From Streptomyces sp. KL109B (GTDB lineage: Bacteria; Actinomycetota; Actinomycetes; Streptomycetales; Streptomycetaceae): 64,000 bases of DNA. Where the stretch lies: positions 1-64,000 of the forward strand of contig NZ_JASERL010000003.1 in the NCBI RefSeq assembly GCF_030766935.1, given 5' to 3'. Positions within the stretch are counted from its first letter, which is position 1, and each line of letters starts with the position of its first letter. The notes below the pieces were generated by a model. That model was given only the letters and a program-made list of their open reading frames with translations, searched no databases and was not told the DNA's origin. The position numbers were made by a program, and so were the translations under genes. Positions 1-8,667 of the stretch are shown piece by piece.

Positions 1-329
1 CCCCGCTTCGCTTTCCGGCCTTTCGGCTTTCCGGCGAGTCCGACTCTATCAGATCCTTTCGGGCCTGATTCCCAGTCAGGGGGGTTTGTCTTCGCGGCTG
101 TTGGGCCGTTCCGACGAGTGAGACATTAGCGGATTCCTGGCCCCCGAGCGAATCGGGGTCCCGTCCTTTCGAACGTGGATTCCTCATTTCGCAAAAGCGC
201 ACGGAAACACAGACGACGACCGAACAGAAGTCAGTCGTCGTGCGTTTAAGAGGTCTTGCGGAATGGTTGTCCGGGGACCGACCGGAGTCGGCGCTCACGG
301 CGGACAACTCGGAGAACACTACGGATGGG
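1..329. other. Gene-free left edge; nothing identified
   Basis: No convincing coding frame is seen on either strand: the plus frames running in from the left edge close within about 130 bases, and none looks like a conserved protein. A small hairpin has 8-bp arms (ACGACGAC at 213-220 and GTCGTCGT at 234-241), and a weaker CCCCGA/TCGGGG stem lies near 145-160. The stretch may hold the control region of a gene to the left, but nothing here proves it. Confidence 0.4.
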
Positions 330-358
330 CCCGGGGCGTGTCAACTTCGCGCCCCGGG
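330..358 (-). terminator. Likely intrinsic terminator after proC
   Basis: A perfect 9-bp stem (CCCGGGGCG at 330-338, CGCCCCGGG at 350-358) with an 11-base loop starts 12 bases beyond the proC stop codon. There is no long T run, as is usual in streptomycetes. Confidence 0.6.
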
Positions 359-370
359 AGCGTAGGGCGG

Positions 371-1195
371 TCAGCTGTTGTTGCCGGAGGCCAGTTCGCG
401 GCTGCGGTCGCGGGCGGCTTCGAGGGCGGCGATGAGGGCGGCTCGTACGCCGTGGCTCTCGAGTTCGCGGATCGCGTTGATGGTGGTGCCGGCGGGGGAC
501 GTGACGTTCTCGCGGAGCCGGACCGGGTGTTCGCCGCTGTCGCGGAGCATCGTCGCCGCGCCGATGGCGGACTGGACGATGAGGTCGTGGGCCTTGTCGC
601 GCGGGAGGCCGAGGAGGATGCCCGCGTCGGTCATGGCTTCGACGAGGTAGAAGAAGTAGGCCGGGCCCGAGCCGGAGAGGGCCGTGCAGGCGTCCTGCTG
701 GGATTCCGGGACGCGGAGGGTCTGGCCCACCGAGCCGAAGAGTTCCTCGGCGTGGGTGAGGTGGGCGGGCGTCGCGTGGGTGCCGGCGGAGATGACGGAC
801 ATCGCTTCGTCGACGAGGGCCGGGGTGTTCGTCATGACGCGGACCACCGGGGTGCCCTCGGGGAGGCGTTCCTCGAAGAAGGTGGTGGGGATGCCGGCCG
901 CGCCGCTGATGACCAGGCGGTCGGAGGGGACGTGCGGGGCCAGCTCCGCGAGCAGGGTGCCCATGTCCTGGGGCTTGACCGTGAGGATCAGGGTGTCGGC
1001 CTGCTTGGCGGCTTCCTGGTTGGTGACCGGGGTGACGCCGTAGCGGGTGCGGAGTTCCTCGGCGCGTTCGGGGCGGCGGGCCGTGACCATGAGGTCGCTC
1101 GGTGCCCAGCCGCCGCGGATCATTCCGCTGAGCAGGGCTTCGCCGATCTTGCCCGTGCCGAGTACGGCGACCTTGTGGCGGGGGTGCTGGCTCAT
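371..1195 (-). CDS. proC: Pyrroline-5-carboxylate reductase
   Basis: ProC catalyses the NAD(P)H-dependent reduction of 1-pyrroline-5-carboxylate to L-proline, the last step of proline synthesis, in the cytoplasm. The 274-residue product opens with a Rossmann motif (VAVLGTGKIGEALLSGM) and carries the family signature late in the chain (SGSGPAYFFYLVEAM, then the helical dimerisation domain ending in TSPAGTT). Length is normal. The frame is open 14 codons further upstream, but the ATG at 1195 puts the Rossmann motif close to the N-terminus as in homologues. It is followed by a hairpin terminator, so it is probably the last gene of its transcript. Confidence 0.95.
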   Translation of the reverse strand: MSQHPRHKVAVLGTGKIGEALLSGMIRGGWAPSDLMVTARRPERAEELRTRYGVTPVTNQEAAKQADTLILTVKPQDMGTLLAELAPHVPSDRLVISGAAGIPTTFFEERLPEGTPVVRVMTNTPALVDEAMSVISAGTHATPAHLTHAEELFGSVGQTLRVPESQQDACTALSGSGPAYFFYLVEAMTDAGILLGLPRDKAHDLIVQSAIGAATMLRDSGEHPVRLRENVTSPAGTTINAIRELESHGVRAALIAALEAARDRSRELASGNNS

Positions 1196-1307
1196 GAGCG
1201 GGACCTTCCGTGTGCGTCGTCCGTCCGTCCCGGGCATCCTCGCATCGGGTGAGTCCGGGGTTCGTGGGGTGTCCGGTGGGCGGAACGGGACGGTGCGGCG
1301 CCGCGGG

Positions 1308-2045
1308 TCAGGCCGTACGGCGGCGCAGGGTCGCCGCGCCGAGGCCCAGGACCAGGACGGCGCAGCCGGCCACGATCACGACATCGCGGATGTAGGTGGC
1401 GGTGAGGTCGGTGTGCTTGAGGACCTCGTTCATGCCGTCGACGGCGTACGACATGGGGAGGACGTCGGAGATCGCCTCCAGGACGGGCTGCATGTTGGCG
1501 CGGGCGGTGAACAGGCCGCAGAGGAGGAGCTGGGGGAAGATCACCGCCGGCATGAACTGGACCGCCTGGAACTCCGATGCCGCGAACGCCGATACGAAGA
1601 GGCCGAGGGCCGTGCCGAGCAGGGCGTCGAGGAGGGCGACCAGGAGGAGGAGCCAGGCCGATCCGGTGACGTCGAGGTCGAGGACCCAGAGGGCGAGGCC
1701 CGTGGCGAGGAGCGACTGGACGATCGCGACCGTGCCGAAGGCCAGGGCGTAGCCGCCGATCAGGTCCGCCTTGCCGAGGGGCATGGACAGGAGGCGTTCC
1801 AGGGTGCCGCTCGTGCGTTCGCGGAGAGTGGCGATGGAGGTCACCAGGAACATCGTGATCAGCGGGAAGATGCCGAGGAGCGAGGCGCCGATGGAGTTGA
1901 AGGTGGCCTGGCTGCCGTCGAACACGTAGCGGAGCAGGAAGAGCATCACGCACGGGACGAGCAGCATCAGAGCGATCGAGCGCGGGTCGTGGCGGAGCTG
2001 GCGCAGGACGCGGAGCGCGGTGGCGGTGGTGCGGTACGTGTTCAT
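1308..2045 (-). CDS. ABC-2 type exporter permease (DrrB-like)
   Basis: This is a 245-residue polytopic membrane protein with about six hydrophobic segments and the ABC-2 family layout: a short cytoplasmic N-terminus, a first helix near residues 25-42, a central cytoplasmic loop (LRERTSGTLERLLSMPL), and a hydrophobic stretch near QLLLCGLFTAR. It lies 17 bases downstream of an ABC ATPase gene on the same strand, so the two probably form a half-transporter pair of the DrrAB drug or lipid export type. The substrate cannot be read from sequence. Confidence 0.85.
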   Translation of the reverse strand: MNTYRTTATALRVLRQLRHDPRSIALMLLVPCVMLFLLRYVFDGSQATFNSIGASLLGIFPLITMFLVTSIATLRERTSGTLERLLSMPLGKADLIGGYALAFGTVAIVQSLLATGLALWVLDLDVTGSAWLLLLVALLDALLGTALGLFVSAFAASEFQAVQFMPAVIFPQLLLCGLFTARANMQPVLEAISDVLPMSYAVDGMNEVLKHTDLTATYIRDVVIVAGCAVLVLGLGAATLRRRTA

Positions 2046-2062
2046 GGCGGGTTCCCGGGGCG

Positions 2063-2851
2063 TCAGTGGGTGGTGGGGCGGGTGGCGGTGCGGGTGGTGT
2101 TGTTCGCGTTCGCCTCGTCGACGAGGCGGAGGAAGGCGTCTTCGACGGTGGCGGTGGCGGTGCGCTCGCGGAGGGCGTCGGGGCTGTCGTCGGCGAGGAG
2201 TTCGCCCTGGCGCATGAGGAGGAGGCGGTGACAGCGCTCGGCCTCGTCCATGACGTGCGAGGAGACGAGGATCGTGGTGCCGCGGTCGGCCGCGAGGTCG
2301 TCGAAGAGGTTCCAGAGGTCGCGGCGCAGGACCGGGTCGAGGCCGACCGTCGGTTCGTCGAGGACGAGGAGTTCGGGGGTGCCGAGGAGGGCGACGGCCA
2401 GGGAGACGCGGCTGAGCTGGCCGCCGGAGAGGTTTCCGGCGAGGGCGTCGGCGTGGGAGGTGAGGTCTACGTCGGTGAGGACGCGGTCGACCTCGGTCCG
2501 GCGGTGGGCGGCGGCGGACCTGCCGGGGAGGAGGACGGAGGCGAAGTAGTCGAGGTTCTGGCGGATGGACAGGTCGAGGTAGACGGAGGGGGCCTGGGTC
2601 ACGTAGCCGACGCGGGAGCGGAGGGCGGGGTGGCCGGCCGGGTGGTCGAGGACCGTGAGGGCGCCGGTGACCTTGGCCTGGGTGCCGACGGTGGCGCGCA
2701 TGAGGGTGGATTTTCCGCAGCCGGAGGGGCCGAGGAGGCCGGTGATCTGGCCGCGGGGGACGGTGAAGGTCAGGTTGTGCAGGACGGGGTGGGGGCCTCG
2801 GACGACGGTGAGGTCCTTGGCGTCCACGGCTGGGGGTACGGATTTATTCAT
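2063..2851 (-). CDS. ABC exporter ATP-binding protein (DrrA-like)
   Basis: A 262-residue cytoplasmic ATPase with Walker A GPSGCGKST, signature LSGGQLSR, Walker B LLVLDEPTVGLDP and the switch His in SSHVMDE. It should energise the permease encoded 17 bases downstream. The frame stays open well upstream, but only the region from MNKSVPP matches an ABC domain. An in-frame GTG (2852-2854) directly precedes the ATG. Measured from the GAGGA ribosome site, the GTG sits 11 bases away and the ATG 14, so either could be used. A perfect palindrome covers both start codons, which suggests repression at initiation. Confidence 0.88.
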   Translation of the reverse strand: MNKSVPPAVDAKDLTVVRGPHPVLHNLTFTVPRGQITGLLGPSGCGKSTLMRATVGTQAKVTGALTVLDHPAGHPALRSRVGYVTQAPSVYLDLSIRQNLDYFASVLLPGRSAAAHRRTEVDRVLTDVDLTSHADALAGNLSGGQLSRVSLAVALLGTPELLVLDEPTVGLDPVLRRDLWNLFDDLAADRGTTILVSSHVMDEAERCHRLLLMRQGELLADDSPDALRERTATATVEDAFLRLVDEANANNTTRTATRPTTH

Positions 2852-2865
2852 CACGTGATGAATAA
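2844..2865. promoter_or_regulatory. Perfect 22-bp palindrome over ABC ATPase start; probable operator
   Basis: The sequence is its own reverse complement over 22 bases, with core TTCATCACGTGATGAA flanked by TTA and TAA. It contains the ATG of the ATPase gene on the minus strand. This form is typical of a site for a dimeric repressor such as TetR, MarR or GntR types. No regulator gene adjoins it. Confidence 0.65.
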
Positions 2866-3133
2866 TCCTCGGGTGGGAGTGGGGCGTCAAGGTGTGTGGG
2901 GCTGCGCCGGGGGGGGGTGGGCGGGGCTTTGCCGGTGGTTCTGTGCGCGCCGCACCGGGGGTTTCCGCGCTGTGCCGGGGGGGGCGGCGCCTGTAGTGAT
3001 GGGTGCGCCGCACCGGGGGCCGCCTTGCCCACCCTGCCGCCCTAGGCGGCAGATTGCCCAAGGCGGTGGCGGTCGGCCGCAGCGGGTGGGGAGCCGGGGA
3101 CTGTGGTGGGTGAACCGCCTCGGGGCGGGTGGG

Positions 3134-3264
3134 GGTGAATCGAGCCCCTCCGGCGATTGAGGAGCGGGGTTTGGGGCGGAGCCCCAAGGCCGGGAGGCGT
3201 GCGGGGCGGGCGGGACCTGTTTTCAGCCCCTGCGGCGATTGAGCAGCGGGGTTCGGGGCGGGGT
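3134..3264. repeat. Two copies of a dispersed Streptomyces-type intergenic repeat
   Basis: The 412-base gap between the ABC ATPase start and the next gene has no credible ORF. Its right half holds two copies of an element of the form AGCCCCT-GCGGCGATTGAG-CAGCGGGGTTTGGGGCGG-AGCCCC (about 3138-3193 and 3224-3260). The same element recurs near 10140, 16730 and 23260. The self-complementary GGGGCGGAGCCCC part could form a hairpin on either strand. The rest of the gap (2866-3133) is low-complexity G-rich sequence. Confidence 0.7.
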
Positions 3265-3776
3265 CAGCTCTTGCGCTTCTTTTTGGATGGGTTGCCGGTG
3301 CGGCGGGACGTACGGCGTTCGTACTGGTCGCGGGCGGTCTCGTACTCCTGGCGGCGCAGCTTCTCGCCCGGTGCCTCGACCAGGCAGCGCAGCGCGTACG
3401 CCAGCAGCACGCCGACGAACCCGATCGCCATGAAGCCGCGCAGCGACGCCTGCTTCTCGGGGTCGTGGCGCTCGGTGAAACCGGTGCGGGTGCGGGCGAA
3501 GGCGAGCGCGCTGCAGACCGCGAACATCACCACGAGCAGCAGGTTCACGAGCGAACCGACGTCGGCGATCGCCAACCCCTCGTACGCGAAACGCAGTACG
3601 AAGCAGCCGGCGACGGCGAGGACGAGCGCGCCCACGCCGACCGCGGCTCGGCGCAGGCCGTAGTTGCCGCTGTGGTCGACCCAGGTCGTGCCGAAGAAGC
3701 GGATCTCCTCGGGCCGGGGGCCCGGTGCCGGGGCCGGGGCCGGGGAGGTGCTGGGGGTGCCGGTTTCGTCGCTCAC
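3264..3776 (-). CDS. Small integral membrane protein, unknown function
   Basis: The product, from the GTG at 3776, is 170 residues. It has an Ala/Pro-rich N-terminus, three predicted membrane segments (near AAVGVGALVLAVAGCFVL, NLLLVVMFAVCSALAF and FMAIGFVGVLLAYAL) and a basic Lys/Arg-rich tail ending in KKKRKS. The frame is open 25 codons further upstream, but that part looks non-coding. I recognise no family. It stands alone between repeat elements and the SH3-type gene upstream. Confidence 0.7.
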   Translation of the reverse strand: MSDETGTPSTSPAPAPAPGPRPEEIRFFGTTWVDHSGNYGLRRAAVGVGALVLAVAGCFVLRFAYEGLAIADVGSLVNLLLVVMFAVCSALAFARTRTGFTERHDPEKQASLRGFMAIGFVGVLLAYALRCLVEAPGEKLRRQEYETARDQYERRTSRRTGNPSKKKRKS

Positions 3777-3859
3777 ACACCCGATTATCGCCAAACCGGG
3801 CCGCGGATCCCGCAGCCCGGTCCGGTTCGAGCGGCTCAAGCGCTCATGCACTCATGCAC

Positions 3860-4204
3860 TCAGGCGCAGCGCGGCGCCACGTACCCGTCGCTGCCCGTCT
3901 TCACGTAGGCATCGGACACGTACTCACCGACGCCGACGTTGTCCCAGATCTTCGTCGTGCCGTACGGGCCCGCGATCGTCTCGCCCGGCCGCTGGCAGAA
4001 GATCGGCACCTTCGCGCCCAACGGCAGCGTGCGCACGACGCGGTAGCGGGTGCCGGGGCCGCTGCGGACGTTCACGTTGTAGCCCGGGGCCACCGGGTAG
4101 TACATGAGCGCGACCGCCTCTTCCGCGGTCGGGGCGGGCTGCTCGCCCTGCTGGGCCTGGTCCCCCTGCTGTCCCTGCTGTCCCTGCTGTCCTTCCACTG
4201 CCAT
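3860..4204 (-). CDS. SH3b-like domain protein
   Basis: The 114-residue product starts with a short Gln/Gly repeat tract (QQGQQGQQG, residues about 6-20) and continues into a bacterial SH3-type fold. That part has the usual NVNVRSGPGTRYRVVRTLPLGAKVPIFCQ core and the later KIWDNVG...YVSDAYVKTG segment, with two cysteines. Such domains often bind cell-wall peptides, but no signal peptide is visible, which is odd for that role. A GGGAGG ribosome site lies 10 bases before the ATG. An 8-bp tandem repeat (CTCATGCA) crosses the stop codon. The gene is divergent from the membrane kinase. Confidence 0.75.
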   Translation of the reverse strand: MAVEGQQGQQGQQGDQAQQGEQPAPTAEEAVALMYYPVAPGYNVNVRSGPGTRYRVVRTLPLGAKVPIFCQRPGETIAGPYGTTKIWDNVGVGEYVSDAYVKTGSDGYVAPRCA

Positions 4205-4235
4205 TTCTCTGTGCCTCCCCCGTCGGACGGGCCTC

Positions 4236-4278
4236 GTTCAACGTTCATTGAGGGCCCGTTGAAACGTACGTGTTGAAC
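4236..4278. promoter_or_regulatory. Inverted GTTCAAC/GTTGAAC repeats in a divergent promoter region
   Basis: The 181-base gap between the SH3-type gene and the kinase gene carries GTTCAACG (4236), GTTGAAAC (4258) and GTTGAAC (4272). The outer pair forms an inverted repeat. This may be a shared operator, but no family consensus was matched. Confidence 0.3.
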
Positions 4279-4385
4279 TGTCGAACACGCAGGCTAGCAA
4301 GGCCCGTTCGTCTCGTACGAACCATCGACTAGGCTCCGTGCGTCGCGCCTGCACGGAGATCGCGACGTCATCCACGGGGGTGGAC

Positions 4386-6593
4386 ATGCCGTCACACAAC
4401 AGCATCGGGACCGGAGCAGAAGCGGAACTCCCGGAGTACGCCGGGCACTACCGGCTCGAAGAGCGCCTGGGGTCCGGCGGCATGGGCGTCGTGCATCTGG
4501 CACGGTCGACGGCGGGGCTGCCGCTCGCGGTGAAGGTGGTGCACGCCGAGTTCGCGGAGGACCCCGAGTTCAGGGGGCGGTTCCGGCAGGAGGTGGCGGC
4601 AGCGCGGCGGGTCAGCGGGGCGTTCACGGCGCCGGTCGTCGACGCCGACCCGGAGGCCGAACTGCCGTGGATGGCTACGTTGTTCATCCCCGGCCCGACC
4701 CTCGCCGAGCACGTCAAGCGGAACGGGCCGCTGTGTCCCGCGCAGCTGCGGCACCTGACGGCCGGGCTCGCGGAGGCGCTGCGCGACATCCACCGTGCCG
4801 GCGTCGTGCACCGCGACCTCAAGCCAAGCAACGTACTCCTCGCCGAGGACAGCCCCAAGGTCATCGACTTCGGCATCTCGCGGCCGAAGGACAGCGAACT
4901 GCGCACGGAGACGGGCAAGTTGATCGGTACGCCGCCGTTCATGGCGCCCGAGCAGTTCCGCAGCCCGCGCGAAGTCGGCCCGGCCGCCGATGTGTTCGCG
5001 CTCGGTTCGCTGCTCGTGCACGCGGCGACGGGGCGCGGCCCGTTCGACTCGGACAGCCCCTATCTGGTGGCGTACCAGGTGGTGCACGACGAACCGGATG
5101 TGTCCGGCGTGCCCGAGGACCTGGCGCCGCTCGTCCTCGCCTGCCTGGCGAAGGAGCCGGAGGACCGGCCGACGCCGGACGAGTTGATGGCGCGGCTGCG
5201 GGTGATTTCGGCGCGGTACGACACGCAGGCGTTCATCCCGGCGCAGCGGGGGCCGGTCGGGTCGGGTGGCCGCGTCGGGCCGGTCGACCTCATCGAACCG
5301 GTCGAGCCGGTCGACCTCATCGAGCCGGTCGAGCCGATGCAGGCGGCCTCCGTCAACCCACCTGCCATCAACCCCCGCGCCGACAAGCCGAGTTCACCCA
5401 CCTCACGGAAGCGCCCCCGCACCCCCCGCACCCTCCTCACCCTCGTCGGCGCCCTTGCCCTCAGCGGCGCGCTCGCGGTGCCGCTGCTCTGGGAGAGCGG
5501 CGACGGCACCGGCACCCGCACCGCCCCCGCCGGCTCCCCCGACACGTTCCACCCGTGGCAGCGCGAGCTCGGCTCCGGCGCCGCGCCCGCGTGCTCGTAC
5601 GGGGCCGGGAGCCTGAACTGTGCCGCGCCCGGTGCGCTGGCCGTGTCGCTCGACCCGAGGGACGGGTCCGTGCGGTGGAAGCGGGAGGCGTCCGGTACGG
5701 CGGGGGACGTCGGCGTGGCTGCGCCGGTGGTGTCGGGTGGGCTGGTGCACGCGTTGACCCCGGACGGGTCCCGGCTCGTCGCCATGGCGCCCGATACGGG
5801 CAAGTCGCGGTGGTCGATGGATGTTTCGCGGTTCCACGGGCAGGTGCGCCAGGCGGCGGGCCGGGTGCTGCTCGCGGCGCCGGACGGCACGCTGAGCGCG
5901 GTCGACGGTGCGACCGGGAAGCAGCTGTGGCGCCGCCATGTCCTCGGGCGGCAGCCCACCCTCTCGTACGTCGGCGGGGAGCTCGCCTATGCGACGACGC
6001 CGTCGCCCGACAGGGCGAACACGCTGGTGAGCGCGGTGGATACGGAGACGGGCGCGCTTCGCTGGCGGCACGCATCGCCCGGCACCGCGGCCCCGGTCGG
6101 GGTGTCCGACGGCGTCGTCTGGTGCACGGAGCGCGATCCGTCGGGCGAGACCGTCGCGCTCGTCGGCCATCGGCTCACGGACGGGTCCGTGGCACGCCGC
6201 GTACCGCTGAAGCTGCCGCTGCCGGCGGCGACGGCGGCGCTGCACGGCGACACGGCGTATCTGCTCGCGGCGGGCGGCGCGCTGGTGGCGCAGGACCTGG
6301 TGTCCGGCAAGCAGTTGTGGCGCTCGGAGACCTCCGTGAGCCGGGGCTCGGCGCCCGCCGTCGACGCCGCTTCGGGGCGGGTGTACGTGACGGCGCCGGA
6401 CGGGCGGCTGCTCGCCGTGGACCGGCGTACGGGCCGGCCGGTCGGCCAGAGCGGGCCCCGCCCGGAGGGCCGCGCCGACCGGGTGGTGGCCGAGATTCCG
6501 GCGCCGGTCGTGAACGGGGGCCGTGTATACGGAAGCGCGCCGGACGGCACCGTGTTCGGTGCCGCGACCGGCGCGCTCGAAGAAAGCCGCTAG
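4386..6593 (+). CDS. Membrane Ser/Thr protein kinase with C-terminal PQQ-like beta-propeller
   Basis: The 735-residue product is a one-pass receptor kinase. The N-terminal PknB-type kinase domain (about residues 15-280) shows the Gly loop LGSGGMGVV, catalytic HRDLKPSN and the DFG motif. A linker repeats VDLIEPVEP twice (a 27-bp DNA duplication near 5280-5335). One membrane helix follows near residue 350 (TLLTLVGALALSGALAVPLLW). The outer part, about 340 residues, has repeated PQQ/YVTN-like blades (GKSRWSMDV, GKQLWRR, GALRWRH, GKQLWRS). The kinase presumably phosphorylates cytoplasmic targets in response to an external cue; neither ligand nor target is evident. The ATG at 4386 is preferred because it directly precedes the kinase fold. 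Confidence 0.9.
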   Translation: MPSHNSIGTGAEAELPEYAGHYRLEERLGSGGMGVVHLARSTAGLPLAVKVVHAEFAEDPEFRGRFRQEVAAARRVSGAFTAPVVDADPEAELPWMATLFIPGPTLAEHVKRNGPLCPAQLRHLTAGLAEALRDIHRAGVVHRDLKPSNVLLAEDSPKVIDFGISRPKDSELRTETGKLIGTPPFMAPEQFRSPREVGPAADVFALGSLLVHAATGRGPFDSDSPYLVAYQVVHDEPDVSGVPEDLAPLVLACLAKEPEDRPTPDELMARLRVISARYDTQAFIPAQRGPVGSGGRVGPVDLIEPVEPVDLIEPVEPMQAASVNPPAINPRADKPSSPTSRKRPRTPRTLLTLVGALALSGALAVPLLWESGDGTGTRTAPAGSPDTFHPWQRELGSGAAPACSYGAGSLNCAAPGALAVSLDPRDGSVRWKREASGTAGDVGVAAPVVSGGLVHALTPDGSRLVAMAPDTGKSRWSMDVSRFHGQVRQAAGRVLLAAPDGTLSAVDGATGKQLWRRHVLGRQPTLSYVGGELAYATTPSPDRANTLVSAVDTETGALRWRHASPGTAAPVGVSDGVVWCTERDPSGETVALVGHRLTDGSVARRVPLKLPLPAATAALHGDTAYLLAAGGALVAQDLVSGKQLWRSETSVSRGSAPAVDAASGRVYVTAPDGRLLAVDRRTGRPVGQSGPRPEGRADRVVAEIPAPVVNGGRVYGSAPDGTVFGAATGALEESR

Positions 6594-6701
6594 CCCTTAG
6601 CCGGTAGCCGGTAGCCGCTAGCCCTCAACCATCAGCCATCAAGCCACCAGCCACCAGCCGTCAGGCGTCAGGCGTCAGGCGTCAGGCGTCAGGCGTCAGC
6701 C
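6591..6701. repeat. Heptamer repeat array filling the convergent kinase/ilvD gap
   Basis: From the kinase stop codon onward come five TAGCC-type heptamers (TAGCCCT, TAGCCGG twice, TAGCCGC, TAGCCCT; 6591-6625). Looser AGCCATC/AGCCACC heptamers follow. Then five perfect GTCAGGC heptamers and a sixth variant (6660-6701) run into the ilvD stop codon at 6696-6698. Each heptamer carries a stop triplet for the gene it adjoins, so stops appear in all three frames. Confidence 0.85.
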
Positions 6702-8549
6702 GAGCTTCGACACGTCGCGCACCGCGCCCTTGTCCGCGCTGGTCGCCATCGCGGCGTACGCGCGCAGGGCGGCCGAGACCTTGCGCTCGCGGGCCTTGGG
6801 AGCGTAGACGCCCCCGAGGGCCTCGCGGCGTGCGGCCAACTCCTCCTCGTCGACGAGGAGTTCGATGCCGCGGTTCGGGATGTCGATGCGCACGCGGTCG
6901 CCGTCCTGGACGAGCGCGATGGTGCCACCGGCGGCGGCCTCGGGCGAGGCGTGGCCGATGGACAGGCCCGACGTACCGCCGGAGAACCGGCCGTCCGTGA
7001 CGAGCGCGCAGGCCTTGCCCAGGCCGCGGCCCTTCAGGTACGAGGTCGGGTAGAGCATCTCCTGCATGCCGGGGCCGCCCTTGGGGCCCTCGTAGCGGAT
7101 GACGACGACGTCGCCCTCCTTGACCTGCTTGAGCAGGATCTTCTCCACCGCTTCTTCCTGCGACTCGCAGACGACGGCCGGGCCCTCGAAGGTCCAGATC
7201 GACTCGTCGACGCCCGCCGTCTTCACGACGCAGCCGTCCTCGGCGAGGTTGCCCTTCAGGACGGCGAGGCCGCCGTCCTTCGAGTACGCGTGCGCGACGT
7301 CGCGGATGCAGCCGTTCGCCGCGTCCGTGTCGAGGCTGTCCCAGCGCTCGGACTGCGAGAAGGCCTCGGCGGAGCGCTTGCAGCCGGGGGCCGCGTACCA
7401 CAGCTCGCTCGCCTCGTCGGTGGCCGAGCCGCTGCGGATGTCCCAGGCGTCCAGCCACTCCTTCACGGAGGCGGAGTGCACCGTGTGCACGTCCTCGTTG
7501 AGCAGGCCGCCGCGGTACAGCTCGCCGAGGATCGCGGGGATGCCGCCGGCCCGGTGCACGTCCTCCATGTAGTACGTGGTGGTGGGCGCGGCGTTCGGGG
7601 CGACCTTGGCGAGGCACGGGACGCGGCGCGAGACCTCGTTGATGTGGTCGAGGTTGTAGTCGACCTCGGCCTCCTTGGCGGCGGCCAGGAGGTGCAGGAT
7701 CGTGTTCGTGGATCCGCCCATCGCGATGTCGAGCGCCATGGCGTTCTCGAAGGCGGCGTGGGTCGCGACGTTGCGCGGCAGGACGCTCGCGTCGTCCTCG
7801 TCGTAGTACCGCTTGGCGATCTCGACGACCGTCGCGCCGGCCCGCTCGTACAGGGCCTTGCGGGCGGTGTGGGTGGCGAGCACCGAGCCGTTGCCCGGGA
7901 GGCTCAGGCCGATGGCCTCGGTCAGGCAGTTCATCGAGTTGGCGGTGAACATGCCGGAGCAGGAGCCGCAGGTCGGGCAGGCGTTCTCCTCGATGCGGAG
8001 CATGTCCTCGTCCGAGACCTTCTCGTTCACGGCCTCGGACATCGCGTCGACCAGGTCGAGCGAGCGGACCGTGCCGTCGACGAGGGTGGCCTTGCCCGCC
8101 TCCATCGGGCCGCCGGAGACGAAGATCGTCGGGATGTTGAGGCGGAGCGCCGCCATCAGCATGCCGGGCGTGATCTTGTCGCAGTTCGAGATGCAGATCA
8201 GCGCGTCCGCGCAGTGCGCCTCGACCATGTACTCGACCGAGTCCGCGATCAGGTCGCGGGACGGCAGGGAGTACAGCATGCCGCCGTGGCCCATCGCGAT
8301 GCCGTCGTCGACGGCGATCGTGTTGAACTCGCGGGCGATGCCGCCGGCCTCCCGGATCGCCTCGCTGACGATCCGGCCGACGGGCGCCAGGTGCGTGTGA
8401 CCGGGCACGAACTCGGTGAACGAGTTGGCGACCGCGACGATCGGCTTCCGGCCGATGTCCGCACCGGGTACACCGGAGGCACGCATAAGGGCGCGGGCGC
8501 CCGCCATGTTGCGGCCGTGGGTGACTGTGCGGGACCTCAGCTCGGGCAT
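6696..8549 (-). CDS. ilvD: Dihydroxy-acid dehydratase
   Basis: IlvD dehydrates 2,3-dihydroxy-isovalerate and 2,3-dihydroxy-3-methylvalerate to the keto acids that precede valine, leucine and isoleucine. The 617-residue length is typical of the long IlvD class. Cys-containing cluster-ligand motifs are visible ([31 protein letters not shown]), and the C-terminal swivelling domain shows [17 protein letters not shown]. The start at 8549 ([19 protein letters not shown]) is the expected one. It lies 118 bases downstream of the TetR gene on the same strand, so it probably has its own promoter. Confidence 0.96.
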   Translation of the reverse strand: MPELRSRTVTHGRNMAGARALMRASGVPGADIGRKPIVAVANSFTEFVPGHTHLAPVGRIVSEAIREAGGIAREFNTIAVDDGIAMGHGGMLYSLPSRDLIADSVEYMVEAHCADALICISNCDKITPGMLMAALRLNIPTIFVSGGPMEAGKATLVDGTVRSLDLVDAMSEAVNEKVSDEDMLRIEENACPTCGSCSGMFTANSMNCLTEAIGLSLPGNGSVLATHTARKALYERAGATVVEIAKRYYDEDDASVLPRNVATHAAFENAMALDIAMGGSTNTILHLLAAAKEAEVDYNLDHINEVSRRVPCLAKVAPNAAPTTTYYMEDVHRAGGIPAILGELYRGGLLNEDVHTVHSASVKEWLDAWDIRSGSATDEASELWYAAPGCKRSAEAFSQSERWDSLDTDAANGCIRDVAHAYSKDGGLAVLKGNLAEDGCVVKTAGVDESIWTFEGPAVVCESQEEAVEKILLKQVKEGDVVVIRYEGPKGGPGMQEMLYPTSYLKGRGLGKACALVTDGRFSGGTSGLSIGHASPEAAAGGTIALVQDGDRVRIDIPNRGIELLVDEEELAARREALGGVYAPKARERKVSAALRAYAAMATSADKGAVRDVSKLG

Positions 8550-8667
8550 CGTCGCTCGCTCCTTCGCGTATCAAGACTGTCTGCCGAGACTACGCCGCAC
8601 CACTGACATCCCGGCAGGGGCGTCCGCATACCGGGACACCCGTCTCACATGTGGCCCTGCTGAGGGC

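Noticed and set aside
1..262. tRNA or small RNA gene at the left edge
   Set aside because: No cloverleaf, T-loop GTTC pattern or CCA-type end was found; the hairpins are too weak to call an RNA.
263..1252. Long plus-strand open frame opposite proC
   Set aside because: It is the high-GC shadow of proC on the other strand; the Gly/Ala/Arg/Val-rich translation has no domain pattern.
8550..8667. T-box or attenuator before ilvD
   Set aside because: The 118-base gap shows no T-box sequence or leader peptide rich in branched-chain codons.
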